From Prado023 sp963747335 (GTDB lineage Bacteria; Actinomycetota; Actinomycetes; S36-B12; CAIYMF01): a stretch of 64,000 nt of DNA. The notes beneath the pieces were generated by a model, which saw only the letters and a list, made by a program, of their open reading frames with translations, did no database searches and was not told the origin of the DNA. This document shows positions 18,575 through 26,549 of this stretch, in pieces. The position numbers and the translations under genes are program-made. Every line of letters begins with the position of its first letter. The stretch's first letter is position 1. The stretch lies in the NCBI GenBank assembly GCA_963747335.1, contig CAVVEV010000012.1, positions 624,707 through 688,706 on the forward strand. Reading direction: 5' to 3'.

Positions 18575-20050
18575 TCAGACTCTCACAACTACGGCACCGG
18601 CCTCCCGACGGGCGCGTCGACCGCCGGGGAGGGCCACCTCGGCGGTCGCAGGGGACTGGGGATCGAGCAGCGCCGAGACCGCCCGGATGTGCCCGGCCGT
18701 CAGTGAGCCGCGCGGGCACCCGGCCGCGAGCAGGAACCGGCGGACCACCCGGTTCACGATCGCCGGCGGGAGGGGCTCGCCGCCGGGGTCGTGGTTGGAC
18801 GCCGAGACCTGCACGCCGATCGGCAGGGCCCCGATCGGCTGGCTGGTCGAGCTGAGGGCCGTGACCAAGCTCCGTTCGCCGACCGCCAGTCCGCCCACAC
18901 CCAGTCCGCCCACACCCGGTCCGCCCGCACTCAGTCCGCCCGTGCTCAGTCCGCCCGTACTCGGTCCGCCCGTACTCGGTCCGCCCGTGCTCAGTCCGCC
19001 CGCATTCAGTCCGCCCGTACTCGGTCCGTCCGTACTCGGTTCGTCCGTGCTCGGTCCGCCCGCCGCCGACTCGCCCCCGCTCGAACCCTTCGCCGCTGCC
19101 ATATCGCTCCCGGCCAGTGGGATCGCCGCTGTCAGTTCGGAAGGTTCTTGCTGCTCTATCGGCAACTCGTTCCCACATTGCTGCGGAGCGAGGGGCCACT
19201 CGTCCCGGGCGGACGCCTGGGCCCACACCTGGTCGGCCCAGGCGTCCAGGGCGTCGGCGTCCTCGCGCGCGAGGGCCGCGGTCCGGGAGAGGGCCTCGAC
19301 GATACCCGGGCCGAGCGCCGCCTCCAGCATCGGAAGGACCTCCTCGCGCACCCGCACGCGGGCGAACGTGGCGTCGGCATTGTGCGGATCCGTCCACGGT
19401 TCGAGTTGGGGATCGGCGGCCGCCGCCTCCCGCGCAGCCGCGACCACCACGGCGCGTGGCAGGTCGAGCAGCGGTCGGCGGTAGATCCCGGTGCGGGCTG
19501 CCATCCCGGCGAGCGAACGGCTGCCGGACCCCCGGGCCAGCCCGAGCAGGACCGTCTCGGCCTGATCCTCCCGGGTGTGCCCCAGCAGGATCGCCGCGGC
19601 GGGCGGTACCGCAGTCGACGGGGACGCGGACCCGCCCGCGGCGTCGTCCACGACCACGGTGGCGTCCCAGCCCGCGCCCCCGCCCACCCCCGCGACGGCG
19701 TCCAGGGCTGCGTACCGGACAGCCCGTGCCGCAGCCTCGACGCCACCGGAGCCCGCCCCACGGGGGACCTGGACCGAGAGCACCCGGGCATCCGAGCACC
19801 CGAGGATGCGGGCCTGCTCAGCTGCCCGGGCGGCCACCTGCCCGGACCCGGCCTGGATCTGGTGATCGATCACGACCGCCTCACATCGGAGCCCGATCTC
19901 TGCGCCCACCACGACGACCGCAGCAGTCAGGGCCAGGGAGTCCGCACCTCCACTGAGGGCCACGACGACGCGGTCACCCGGCTCGAGGTCGGCAAGGCAT
20001 GCCCGCACCGCCGCGCGCACTGCGGCCCGCGGGGGCCGCCCGGACGCCAT
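18575..20050 (-). CDS. tilS: tRNA(Ile)-lysidine synthetase with a pentapeptide-repeat insert
   Basis: Modifies the wobble C of tRNA-Ile(CAU) to lysidine. 491 residues. The PP-loop VVALSGGADSLAL is near residue 27, followed by LLGHTREDQAETVLLGL near 143 and the RRPLLDLPRA segment. Between the catalytic half and the C-terminal domain (NRVVRRFLLAAG near 425) lies an insert of about 60 residues made of GGPST/GGLST-like pentapeptides, encoded by 15-bp repeats that keep the frame. Most TilS proteins lack this insert. ATG 20050 overlaps the upstream TGA by one base. Confidence 0.92.
   Translation of the reverse strand: MASGRPPRAAVRAAVRACLADLEPGDRVVVALSGGADSLALTAAVVVVGAEIGLRCEAVVIDHQIQAGSGQVAARAAEQARILGCSDARVLSVQVPRGAGSGGVEAAARAVRYAALDAVAGVGGGAGWDATVVVDDAAGGSASPSTAVPPAAAILLGHTREDQAETVLLGLARGSGSRSLAGMAARTGIYRRPLLDLPRAVVVAAAREAAAADPQLEPWTDPHNADATFARVRVREEVLPMLEAALGPGIVEALSRTAALAREDADALDAWADQVWAQASARDEWPLAPQQCGNELPIEQQEPSELTAAIPLAGSDMAAAKGSSGGESAAGGPSTDEPSTDGPSTGGLNAGGLSTGGPSTGGPSTGGLSTGGLSAGGPGVGGLGVGGLAVGERSLVTALSSTSQPIGALPIGVQVSASNHDPGGEPLPPAIVNRVVRRFLLAAGCPRGSLTAGHIRAVSALLDPQSPATAEVALPGGRRARREAGAVVVRV
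18888..19067 (-). repeat. Twelve tandem 15-bp repeats inside tilS
   Basis: Direct units of 15 bp (plus-strand form AGTCCGCCCGTACTC) run without gaps from 18888 to 19067, with a decayed thirteenth copy to about 19082. Changes between units cluster at a few positions. The unit length keeps the reading frame, so copy number could vary without breaking the gene. Confidence 0.9.
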
Positions 20051-21153
20051 CAGCCCAGCACGCGGCGCACCCACGCCGCCGGGTCCTCGATCTCCATGGC
20101 CGAGGGCAGGTTCGCAGGGGTGTCCCAGACCTGGGCGAACCCGTCCTGCCCGGCCGACGCGATCACCGACCGGACGAAGTCCGCGCCGCTGGTGTACTGG
20201 CGCAACTTGGTCTCCATGCCCATCATCCGACGCACGAACCCGTCCACGGTCCCCGCCTGGGAGCGCCTGGCCGCGAACCGCTCCCGAATCAGGGCAACCG
20301 TCGGCACGTGATCGGGGCCGACCTCGTCCATCACGTAGTCAGCGTGGCCCTCGAGCAGGGACATCAGGCCGGTGAGCCGATCGAAGATCTCCCGCTGGGC
20401 CGGCGTCTGGAAGGCCTCCATGAGGCTGGGACCGGGGCGCCCGCGCGCCGCGCCGACCACGGACTGGGCGACCGCCCCGAGCCGGGCCATGAACTCCGCG
20501 ACCGACAGGTCGCTGATCGCGACGAACGCCTGGACCTCGGTCAGGAAGTGATCCTGCAGCCACGGGACCCCGCCGAACTGCGCCCGATGGGTCTCCTCGT
20601 GAAGGCACACCCAGTAGCGGAAGTCCCGCGGGACGAGCTCCAGCTCCCGCTCGACGAGCGCGATGTTCGGCGCGACCAGCAGCAGGCGGCCGGGAGTGCC
20701 GGGGACGGTGAAGGCCTCGTACTGCCCGAGGACCTTCCCCGAGAGCCACGCCATCGCGCCCCCGAGCTGCGCAGCCGTCAGTCGGGAGCCCACCGCCTCG
20801 ATCCCGGGGTTCGCCTCCTTCTCGGCCCGTGCGGAGGTGAAGGGATCCAGTGCCACGCCGAGCCCGGCGATGTTGGACTGGATCCACTCGCCCCGGTCGA
20901 CCACCACCGCCGGCGCGTGCTCGGGGTCGGCATCGAGGCCGGTCAGCTCCCTGACCGGCTCACGGGCCAGCTGGGCGAGCTCGCGCAGCTCGGCGACGGT
21001 GCTGTGAGCCTCCGTCGGGGTGGTCGTGGGGCCCTTGGGCATGAACCGCAGCCCGATCCGCTCAGCCAGGGTCCAGTCCACGAGGTTCGCCACGTTCTGA
21101 AGCATAGGCGCGCCCGCGAACGAGGCTCCCCGACGCACGGACGACCGGTCCAT
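20050..21153 (-). CDS. Zinc-dependent metalloprotease (DUF2342 / F420-biosynthesis-associated family)
   Basis: About 367 residues. The zinc motif HEETHRAQF lies near residue 192 and a second conserved histidine block LLEGHADYVMDEVGPD near 275, both hallmarks of this actinobacterial family annotated either as putative hydrolase or as F420-biosynthesis-associated. No signal peptide is obvious, so it is probably cytoplasmic. The start is uncertain: ATG 21153 gives the longer form, ATG 21105 begins just before the conserved NLVDWTLA; neither has a clear ribosome-binding site. Conserved position between dacB and tilS. Confidence 0.85.
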   Translation of the reverse strand: MDRSSVRRGASFAGAPMLQNVANLVDWTLAERIGLRFMPKGPTTTPTEAHSTVAELRELAQLAREPVRELTGLDADPEHAPAVVVDRGEWIQSNIAGLGVALDPFTSARAEKEANPGIEAVGSRLTAAQLGGAMAWLSGKVLGQYEAFTVPGTPGRLLLVAPNIALVERELELVPRDFRYWVCLHEETHRAQFGGVPWLQDHFLTEVQAFVAISDLSVAEFMARLGAVAQSVVGAARGRPGPSLMEAFQTPAQREIFDRLTGLMSLLEGHADYVMDEVGPDHVPTVALIRERFAARRSQAGTVDGFVRRMMGMETKLRQYTSGADFVRSVIASAGQDGFAQVWDTPANLPSAMEIEDPAAWVRRVLG

Positions 21154-21171
21154 CCCGCCGCCGCCACAAAT

Positions 21172-21264
21172 GATCGCGACTTGATCCAGATCTCGGGCGC
21201 ACTTCCCGGTTTGGTCCAAGTCTCGGGCGCTCACTCGGCCCCGACTTTGGACCAAATCGCGATC
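21172..21264. repeat. 75-bp intergenic palindromic element, copy 1
   Basis: Contains two direct 20-bp units (TTGATCCAGATCTCGGGCGC at 21181 and TTGGTCCAAGTCTCGGGCGC at 21211, 30 bp apart) and an inverted partial unit whose 5' TT is at 21255. The second unit pairs with the inverted one over about 12 bp; an outer GATCGCGA pair (from 21172 and to 21264) extends the palindrome. The same layout and spacing recur at 39873-39966. It sits between the metalloprotease gene and dacB. Confidence 0.8.
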
Positions 21265-21295
21265 TTGGGGCGGCGGCGAGGGGGCGATCGCCTGG

Positions 21296-22858
21296 TCAGG
21301 GGGCTGCCGCGCAGGCACACGTGACCAGGACGCTGGCCGCGCGGTCGAGCGCTGCCCGCGCAGCCAGGGCCCCACCAGGGGTCGAACCGTCCACGAAGGC
21401 GAACGCGAGCAGGCGGCCGTCCGGTCGGCTGGCGTACCCCGCCAGCGCGCCCACGCCGGTCAAGGTGCCGGTCTTCGCGCGCACAACGCCTCGGGCAGCC
21501 CGCTGGTCGGCGGCTCGGAACCGGGCCGTCAACGATCCCGTGACCCCGGCGACGGGAAGCCCTGAGTGGATCGACCCGAACCCCTGGGAGGTCACCGCCA
21601 GCAGGTCGGTCAGAGTCGACGGGGCCAGCCGGTTGCCGCGCGACAGCCCGGATGCGTCGGCGAACCTGGCCCCGGCGTCGTCCACCCCCAGCCTGGTGAG
21701 CACCTGCGCGGCGTTGTCGGCGACTCCGGCGAAGCTGGCGGGCTCCCCACCTGCGGCCGCCGCCACACGACCCAGGATCTCGGCGTAGTCATTGTCCGAG
21801 GTGGCGAGCATGCGCTCGACGAGCACGCCGACCGTCGGGGACTCGACGTAGGCCAGGGTCGCGGCATCGTCGGGGGTCGCGCTCTCCTTGAGCTCACCCC
21901 GGACGCTCACCCCCGCCGCGGCCAACTGCTCGGCGAACTCCCGCCCGGCCTGAGCGGCGGGGTCAGCGACCCGGCCCACACCGTTCGGAGTCCGGCGTCC
22001 CTGATCCACCACGAGGGCGCTGACCGGCGCGACGATGCCGGCCGCCGGGAAGGACCCCGCCCAACTGGGGTGCACGGCGGGCCCGGTGAACGCCGAGGCG
22101 TCGTAGCGCACCCTGACCCGGGTGATCCCACGCAGTGCCAGGGCCCGGGTGGTCGAGGCAGCCAGCTCCTGCAGGGACGCCGGCGTCAGGCTCGTCCCGG
22201 CGCCGCCGACCTTCGCCCCCGTTGAGCGCAGGCTGGGATCCCCCGCCCCGATGATCACGACCCGGGGAGTGGCAGCCTCCGGATCCACCACGACAACGCG
22301 CGTCCGCAGCCTCGTGTCGGCGCCGAGGGCATCGAGCACCGCAGCCGCCGTGACGAGCTTCATGGTCGAGGCAGGGACCGTCGGGTCGGCGGTGGCCTCA
22401 TAGAGGACCTCGCCGGTGGCGACGTCGATGACGCGCGCGGGGCTGCGTCCGGGGCCGAGGGCGCCGCCGGTCAGCAGCGGGGCGAGGGCGGTCTCAACAG
22501 CGTCGGGATCAAGGGGATCGCCCGTCGCAGCGGGGGCTTCCTTCGCCCCGCTGCGTTCCACGTCCGGTGACGCTGCTGGAGTACCGGCCGCCCGGGTCGG
22601 GGTACTCGTGGCATCCGGAGTCGTGGCATCCGGAGTCTCGGTGGGATCGGCGGACCCGGCCCGCGTGCCAGCACCCGGGCCCCGCTCCACACCTGCGCCC
22701 ATGTCGGCCCCGAGCGTGAGCGGTATCAGCACCGGCGCAGCGACCGGGTCCCGCGGATCGAATCCCGTCTCCGGCCCCTCGGCCGCTCCGGCCTGCCCCA
22801 CGGCTCCCGCGCCAGCCAGAAGAGCCGACACCGCCACGAGGGCGGGAGCTGGAGCCAT
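21296..22858 (-). CDS. dacB: D-alanyl-D-alanine carboxypeptidase/endopeptidase (PBP4 type)
   Basis: Low-molecular-weight penicillin-binding protein trimming peptidoglycan peptides. From ATG 22858 it has a signal peptide (to about residue 27, VGQAGAAE), a Pro/Thr/Ala-rich linker to about 115, then the serine-hydrolase fold: VPASTMKLV (SxxK, catalytic Ser), ATSDNDYAEIL (SxN) and VRAKTGTLTGV (KTG). The large insert between SxxK and SxN is typical of PBP4. The start is unsure: the frame stays open further upstream, and a TAGGGT lies 17 nt before the ATG. First gene of the conserved dacB-to-DUF3180 cluster. Confidence 0.9.
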   Translation of the reverse strand: MAPAPALVAVSALLAGAGAVGQAGAAEGPETGFDPRDPVAAPVLIPLTLGADMGAGVERGPGAGTRAGSADPTETPDATTPDATSTPTRAAGTPAASPDVERSGAKEAPAATGDPLDPDAVETALAPLLTGGALGPGRSPARVIDVATGEVLYEATADPTVPASTMKLVTAAAVLDALGADTRLRTRVVVVDPEAATPRVVIIGAGDPSLRSTGAKVGGAGTSLTPASLQELAASTTRALALRGITRVRVRYDASAFTGPAVHPSWAGSFPAAGIVAPVSALVVDQGRRTPNGVGRVADPAAQAGREFAEQLAAAGVSVRGELKESATPDDAATLAYVESPTVGVLVERMLATSDNDYAEILGRVAAAAGGEPASFAGVADNAAQVLTRLGVDDAGARFADASGLSRGNRLAPSTLTDLLAVTSQGFGSIHSGLPVAGVTGSLTARFRAADQRAARGVVRAKTGTLTGVGALAGYASRPDGRLLAFAFVDGSTPGGALAARAALDRAASVLVTCACAAAP

Positions 22859-22990
22859 GCGCGCTGCACGATCCGACCCTACGTGCCGCGCCGGCGGCAC
22901 AGACCGTACTGGTGGTCAACCCCGACCTCCTGATCGACCGGATCGACGACCACCCCGCAAGGGCACCGCAGCTCGGGTCGGCCCGGAGGC

Positions 22991-23035
22991 TGTGCTGACG
23001 ATTCCGGCCTTCCCAACGTCGGAATCGTCAGCACA
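22991..23035. terminator. Perfect 16-bp hairpin, likely terminator of the acylase gene
   Basis: TGTGCTGACGATTCCG (22991-23006) and its exact complement (23020-23035) with a 13-nt loop, 28 bp downstream of the acylase stop. There is no T-run, so it may be a factor-assisted terminator or a dispersed palindrome. Confidence 0.6.
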
Positions 23036-23062
23036 TAGTTGCCCTGCCCGCACCGAACGGCA

Positions 23063-25810
23063 CTAGCCAGCGGGGTTCAGCGTGAGGGTGTCCTCGGCGG
23101 CTGCCTCCACGGCCGCCTGCGAGAACGCCCAGGGAAGGGTCTGGCCCGTCGCCCACGGCTCGAGCTGGTCGTCGTAGTGCGGGTGGAAGGTGTGCCCGCT
23201 GGCCCCGGTCAGGTGGATCCACGTCGAGGCGTCGAAATCGTCGAAATCGGTCACGGCCCTGAAGCTGGGGATCCAGTCGACGTGGTAGGCCGGCTGGACC
23301 GCCGGGGCATCGGCGCACTCAGGCTCGTCAGCATCCTCACCCTCGCACGTGACCGAGGCATCCCAGCCCACGGCATTGACGACGCCCTTGCCGCCACCGA
23401 GCTCGACCGGTCCGCGGTTGAACAGCCACTCGAGTGGCCCGATCCCGGACGCGCCGAACGGGTTGGCCACGACCTCGAGCGTGTGCATCTGCCCCCAGGA
23501 CCAGTCGGACGTGTCCGACCCGAACCGGTCGGTGAGCTGCAGTCGCGGCGGCTGTCAACGCCGCCGCCACGGTGGCGTCGCGCCCCTCCTTCTCCGGGGT
23601 CGTGGTGTCGTCCCACCACGGATCGTCGGTGCGCTGCCAGAGGTCATCGGCCACGACCCACCACCGTCCGCCACCCGTCGAGCGCGCGTCGGCCCCGAGC
23701 TCGTCGTTGAACAGCGGGTCCTGCAGGTTGCGCCAGAACGCGTTGAAGTAGGCCGCGGGCGCCGAGTCGACGTCGTCGTGGAAGTCCCACCCGTCGAACA
23801 GCGCGAAGGCCTTCGACGTCTGCTCGTCCAGGCCCGAGACCGACGACAGCATCCGCGGCACCAGCGTGGCAGCGTTGGTGTTGTGGGTGTCGAGCTGGAT
23901 GGCCGACAGGGCGGCCGCATCGAGCTTCTTCCCACCGGCGGTGGCCTGGTCGAGCAGGTCGGTGATCCGCTGGGCGCGCTGGCCGTAGTCCCAGTCCTCG
24001 GTGAGCAGGTAGGGGTACTGCTCGCCGATGGCGGCGTTGTTGGCGGTGATCACCAGCCCACTGTCCGGATTGAGCATGGTGGGCAGGGCATCGAACTCGA
24101 TGAACCCCTCCCAGTCGTAGGAGGAGTCCCAGCCGGGCACCGGGTACTTGCCCGAGTAGCCGGAGCGGATCGGGATCTGCCCCGGGGTCTGGTAGCCGAT
24201 GTTGCCCTCCACATCGGCGTACGCGAGGTTCTGCGCCGGCACGTTCCAGTCGGCTGCCGCTGCCCGGAACTCATCCCAGTTCGACATCGTGGCCAGCCCC
24301 AGCACGGCCTCGAAGAGCCGACCGGGCTGCAGCGCGGTCCAGCGGTAGGCCACGCCGAACCCCTTGCCGGCGTCGGGTGCGTCGGCGGGCACGGGGGCGC
24401 TCGCGGCGATCTCCTGCTCCGTCTCGCCCACGTCGCTCATGAGGGGCCCGTGCTCCGTGGCACGGATCGTGATCGGCACGTCGTCGCCGCCGGCCACCTT
24501 GATCACGTCCTCGATCACGGTGAAGGGTCGATGCTCGCCGTCGACGAAGTACCCGGTCTCGTCGATCTGCTCCAGCACCAGGTCGGTCACGTCGGGGCCG
24601 AGGTTCGTCACGGCCCATCCTGCGCGCTGGTTGTGCCCGGAGAGGACCGCAGGGACACCCGGGAAGCTCATCCCCGCGAAGTCGTACCCGCACGCGTCCG
24701 AGACCTCGCGGCAGTGCAGCCCCACCTGGTACCACAGCGACGGCATAGCCGGACCCGAGGTGCGGGTCGTTGGCGAGCAGGGCCCTGCCGGTGCTCGACA
24801 TGGAGGGCCCCACCACCCAGGAGTTCGACCCGACGCCCTCACCCGAGGGGCCGATCAGGGCGTCCAGGGTGCTCTCGATCCGGGCCAATCCGGTCAGCGC
24901 CGGGTCGACCGAGTCCAGGGCCTCGGCCGTGGCCCGGGCCATGGGGCTCATACCCAGTCGCGCCGCCATCCCGGTGCCCAGCCCGAGGACGGCCTCCTCC
25001 GCCGCCTCGATCCGGTCGACCTCGCCCTGGTCGGGACATGTGCTGCCCGTGCAGCCCGAACCGGGCTCGCCCGCCGGAGCCGGCGCCTCGAAGTCGAACT
25101 CGCCGTCGACGACCGATCCCTGGGTGACGATGACGGGGTACTGGTCGAAGGGGAACCCCGGGTAGAGGCTGCTGGGCGCGCGGACCGCCCACGGCCTGCG
25201 CGTACCGGACCCGGTTGACCTCGTCCTCGGCGTTGCCGCGGAGGTCCCAGGCGATGGCCTTGGCCCAGGCGAGGGTGTCGACCGGGGTCCATGGCTCGAC
25301 CTCGCCCGCGCCGCCGGTCGTGCGCAGGAGCAGGTACTCGAGGCCCAGCTCGGTCGGCGAGCGGTCGCCGATATAGGCATTGACCCCGTCGGCGTAGGAC
25401 TGCAGGACCGTCCGACTGTCGCCGGTCGCCATTGCCCACTCCTGCTCGGCGACCCGGCGCCAGCCCATGGTCCGCAGGTACTTGTCGGTGTCGAGCTGGC
25501 TCTCGCCGACCAGCTCGGAGATCCTTCCCCCGGTCACGTGCCGGTTGAGGTCCATCTGCCAGAAGCGGTCCTGGGCATGCACGTAGCCCTGCGCGAAGAA
25601 CAGGTCCTCGGTCGTGTCGGCGTAGATGTTGGGGATGCCGTGGGCATCACGCACGACGCTCACGGGTGCGGACAGCCCAGCGACGTCGAGGGTCCCGGAA
25701 GCCTGCGGGTACGACCGGCGCACCATCCAGGTGAACCAGCCGGCGAACGTCACCCCCACGACGAGGACGAACACCAGGAGCCCGATCAGGATCTTGCCCA
25801 CGAGTCGCAT
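23063..25810 (-). CDS. Penicillin acylase family hydrolase (three frameshifts)
   Basis: N-terminal nucleophile amidohydrolase, membrane-anchored or secreted: residues ~5-27 are one hydrophobic helix. The alpha part shows VRDAHGIPNIYADTTEDLF and FAQGYVHAQDRFWQMDL. The beta-chain nucleophile is the Ser in GSNSWVVGP, followed by LLANDPHL. Conserved sequence continues through FPGVPAVLSGHNQRAGWAVTN to the C-terminal FNRGPVELGGG. Frame changes occur near 25,190, 24,745 and 23,550, each followed by family-typical sequence, so they look like consensus errors. It could act on acyl-homoserine lactones or other N-acyl amides. It sits between dacB and ppa, which are usually close together. Confidence 0.88.
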
Positions 25811-25817
25811 GCCGCTG

Positions 25818-25823
25818 ACGCTA
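25818..25823 (-). promoter_or_regulatory. -10 hexamer of the acylase gene, probably leaderless
   Basis: TAGCGT on the minus strand, 7 nt before ATG 25810; it supports that start. Confidence 0.45.
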
Positions 25824-25866
25824 GCGAGGCACCCGGCTCGAAGGCAGGTCCACGGGCCTCGCGCGG

Positions 25867-25872
25867 TAGGGT
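25867..25872 (+). promoter_or_regulatory. -10 hexamer of ppa
   Basis: TAGGGT, about 40 nt before the ppa GTG, leaving room for a short leader with the ribosome-binding site GGAGG at 25904-25908. Confidence 0.4.
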
Positions 25873-25912
25873 CGGACCATCCTGTACTGGCGTGCCGACC
25901 CCTGGAGGCGAC

Positions 25913-26413
25913 GTGGACCCGCTGACGTTCGACGTGGTGATCGAGATCCCCGCCGGGAGCCGCAACAAGTACGAGGTGGATCACCATTCGGGCAAGATCC
26001 GCCTCGACCGTCGACTGTTCACCGCGACCCGCTACCCCCACGACTACGGGTTCATCGACGACACCCTCGGTCTGGACGGTGATCCGCTGGACGCCCTGGT
26101 GCTGCTCGACGAGCCGACGTTCCCGGGGTGCATCATCGAGTGCCGGGCCATCGGGATGTTCCGGATGAGCGACGAGGCCGGCGGCGATGACAAGGTCATC
26201 TGTGTGGTGGCCGGCGACCCGCGCATGGACCACATCCGCGACATCCACCACATGCCCGAGTTCGACCGCCTGGAGATCCAGCACTTCTTCGAGGTCTACA
26301 AGGACCTCGAACCCGGCAAGTCCGTGGAGGGCGCCACCTGGGAGGGCCGGGCCGGAGCCGAGGCCGAGATCAATGACTCGTTCGCCCGGTTCGTGCCCCC
26401 TGAGCCCCACTGA
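25913..26413 (+). CDS. ppa: Inorganic pyrophosphatase
   Basis: Family I soluble pyrophosphatase, 166 residues, pulling biosynthetic reactions forward by hydrolysing PPi. GTG 25913 is preceded by GGAGG. The sequence carries the substrate residues in EIPAGSRNKYEVD, YPHDYGFIDDTLG, the metal signature DGDPLDALVLL near 51, and VVAGDPRMDHIRDI near 97. Divergent from the acylase gene. Confidence 0.95.
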   Translation: MDPLTFDVVIEIPAGSRNKYEVDHHSGKIRLDRRLFTATRYPHDYGFIDDTLGLDGDPLDALVLLDEPTFPGCIIECRAIGMFRMSDEAGGDDKVICVVAGDPRMDHIRDIHHMPEFDRLEIQHFFEVYKDLEPGKSVEGATWEGRAGAEAEINDSFARFVPPEPH

Positions 26414-26457
26414 GTGCCTCGTTCGCTAGCCTGCCGCCTGGGGGCGGCGATCCGGGT

Positions 26458-26485
26458 TAAAGCGGTTCACCCGTTCAGCCGAATG
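26458..26485 (+). promoter_or_regulatory. Possible sigma-28 (FliA/motility type) promoter
   Basis: TAAAG at 26458 and GCCGAATG at 26478, 16 nt between TAAA and GCCGA, close to the flagellar-sigma consensus TAAA-N15-GCCGATAA. An AGGAGGG ribosome-binding site follows at 26490-26496. The spacing is one base long, and no flagellar gene is in the window, so this is a hypothesis. Confidence 0.35.
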
Positions 26486-26549
26486 TGACAGGAGGGACGG
26501 CGCATGACGCGCCCTCCCGATCGGATCCGGTGTGGCGGGAGGGGCCAGG

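Noticed and set aside
18888..19067. A CRISPR array
   Set aside because: The 15-bp units follow each other without spacers, keep the reading frame of tilS, and there are no cas genes.
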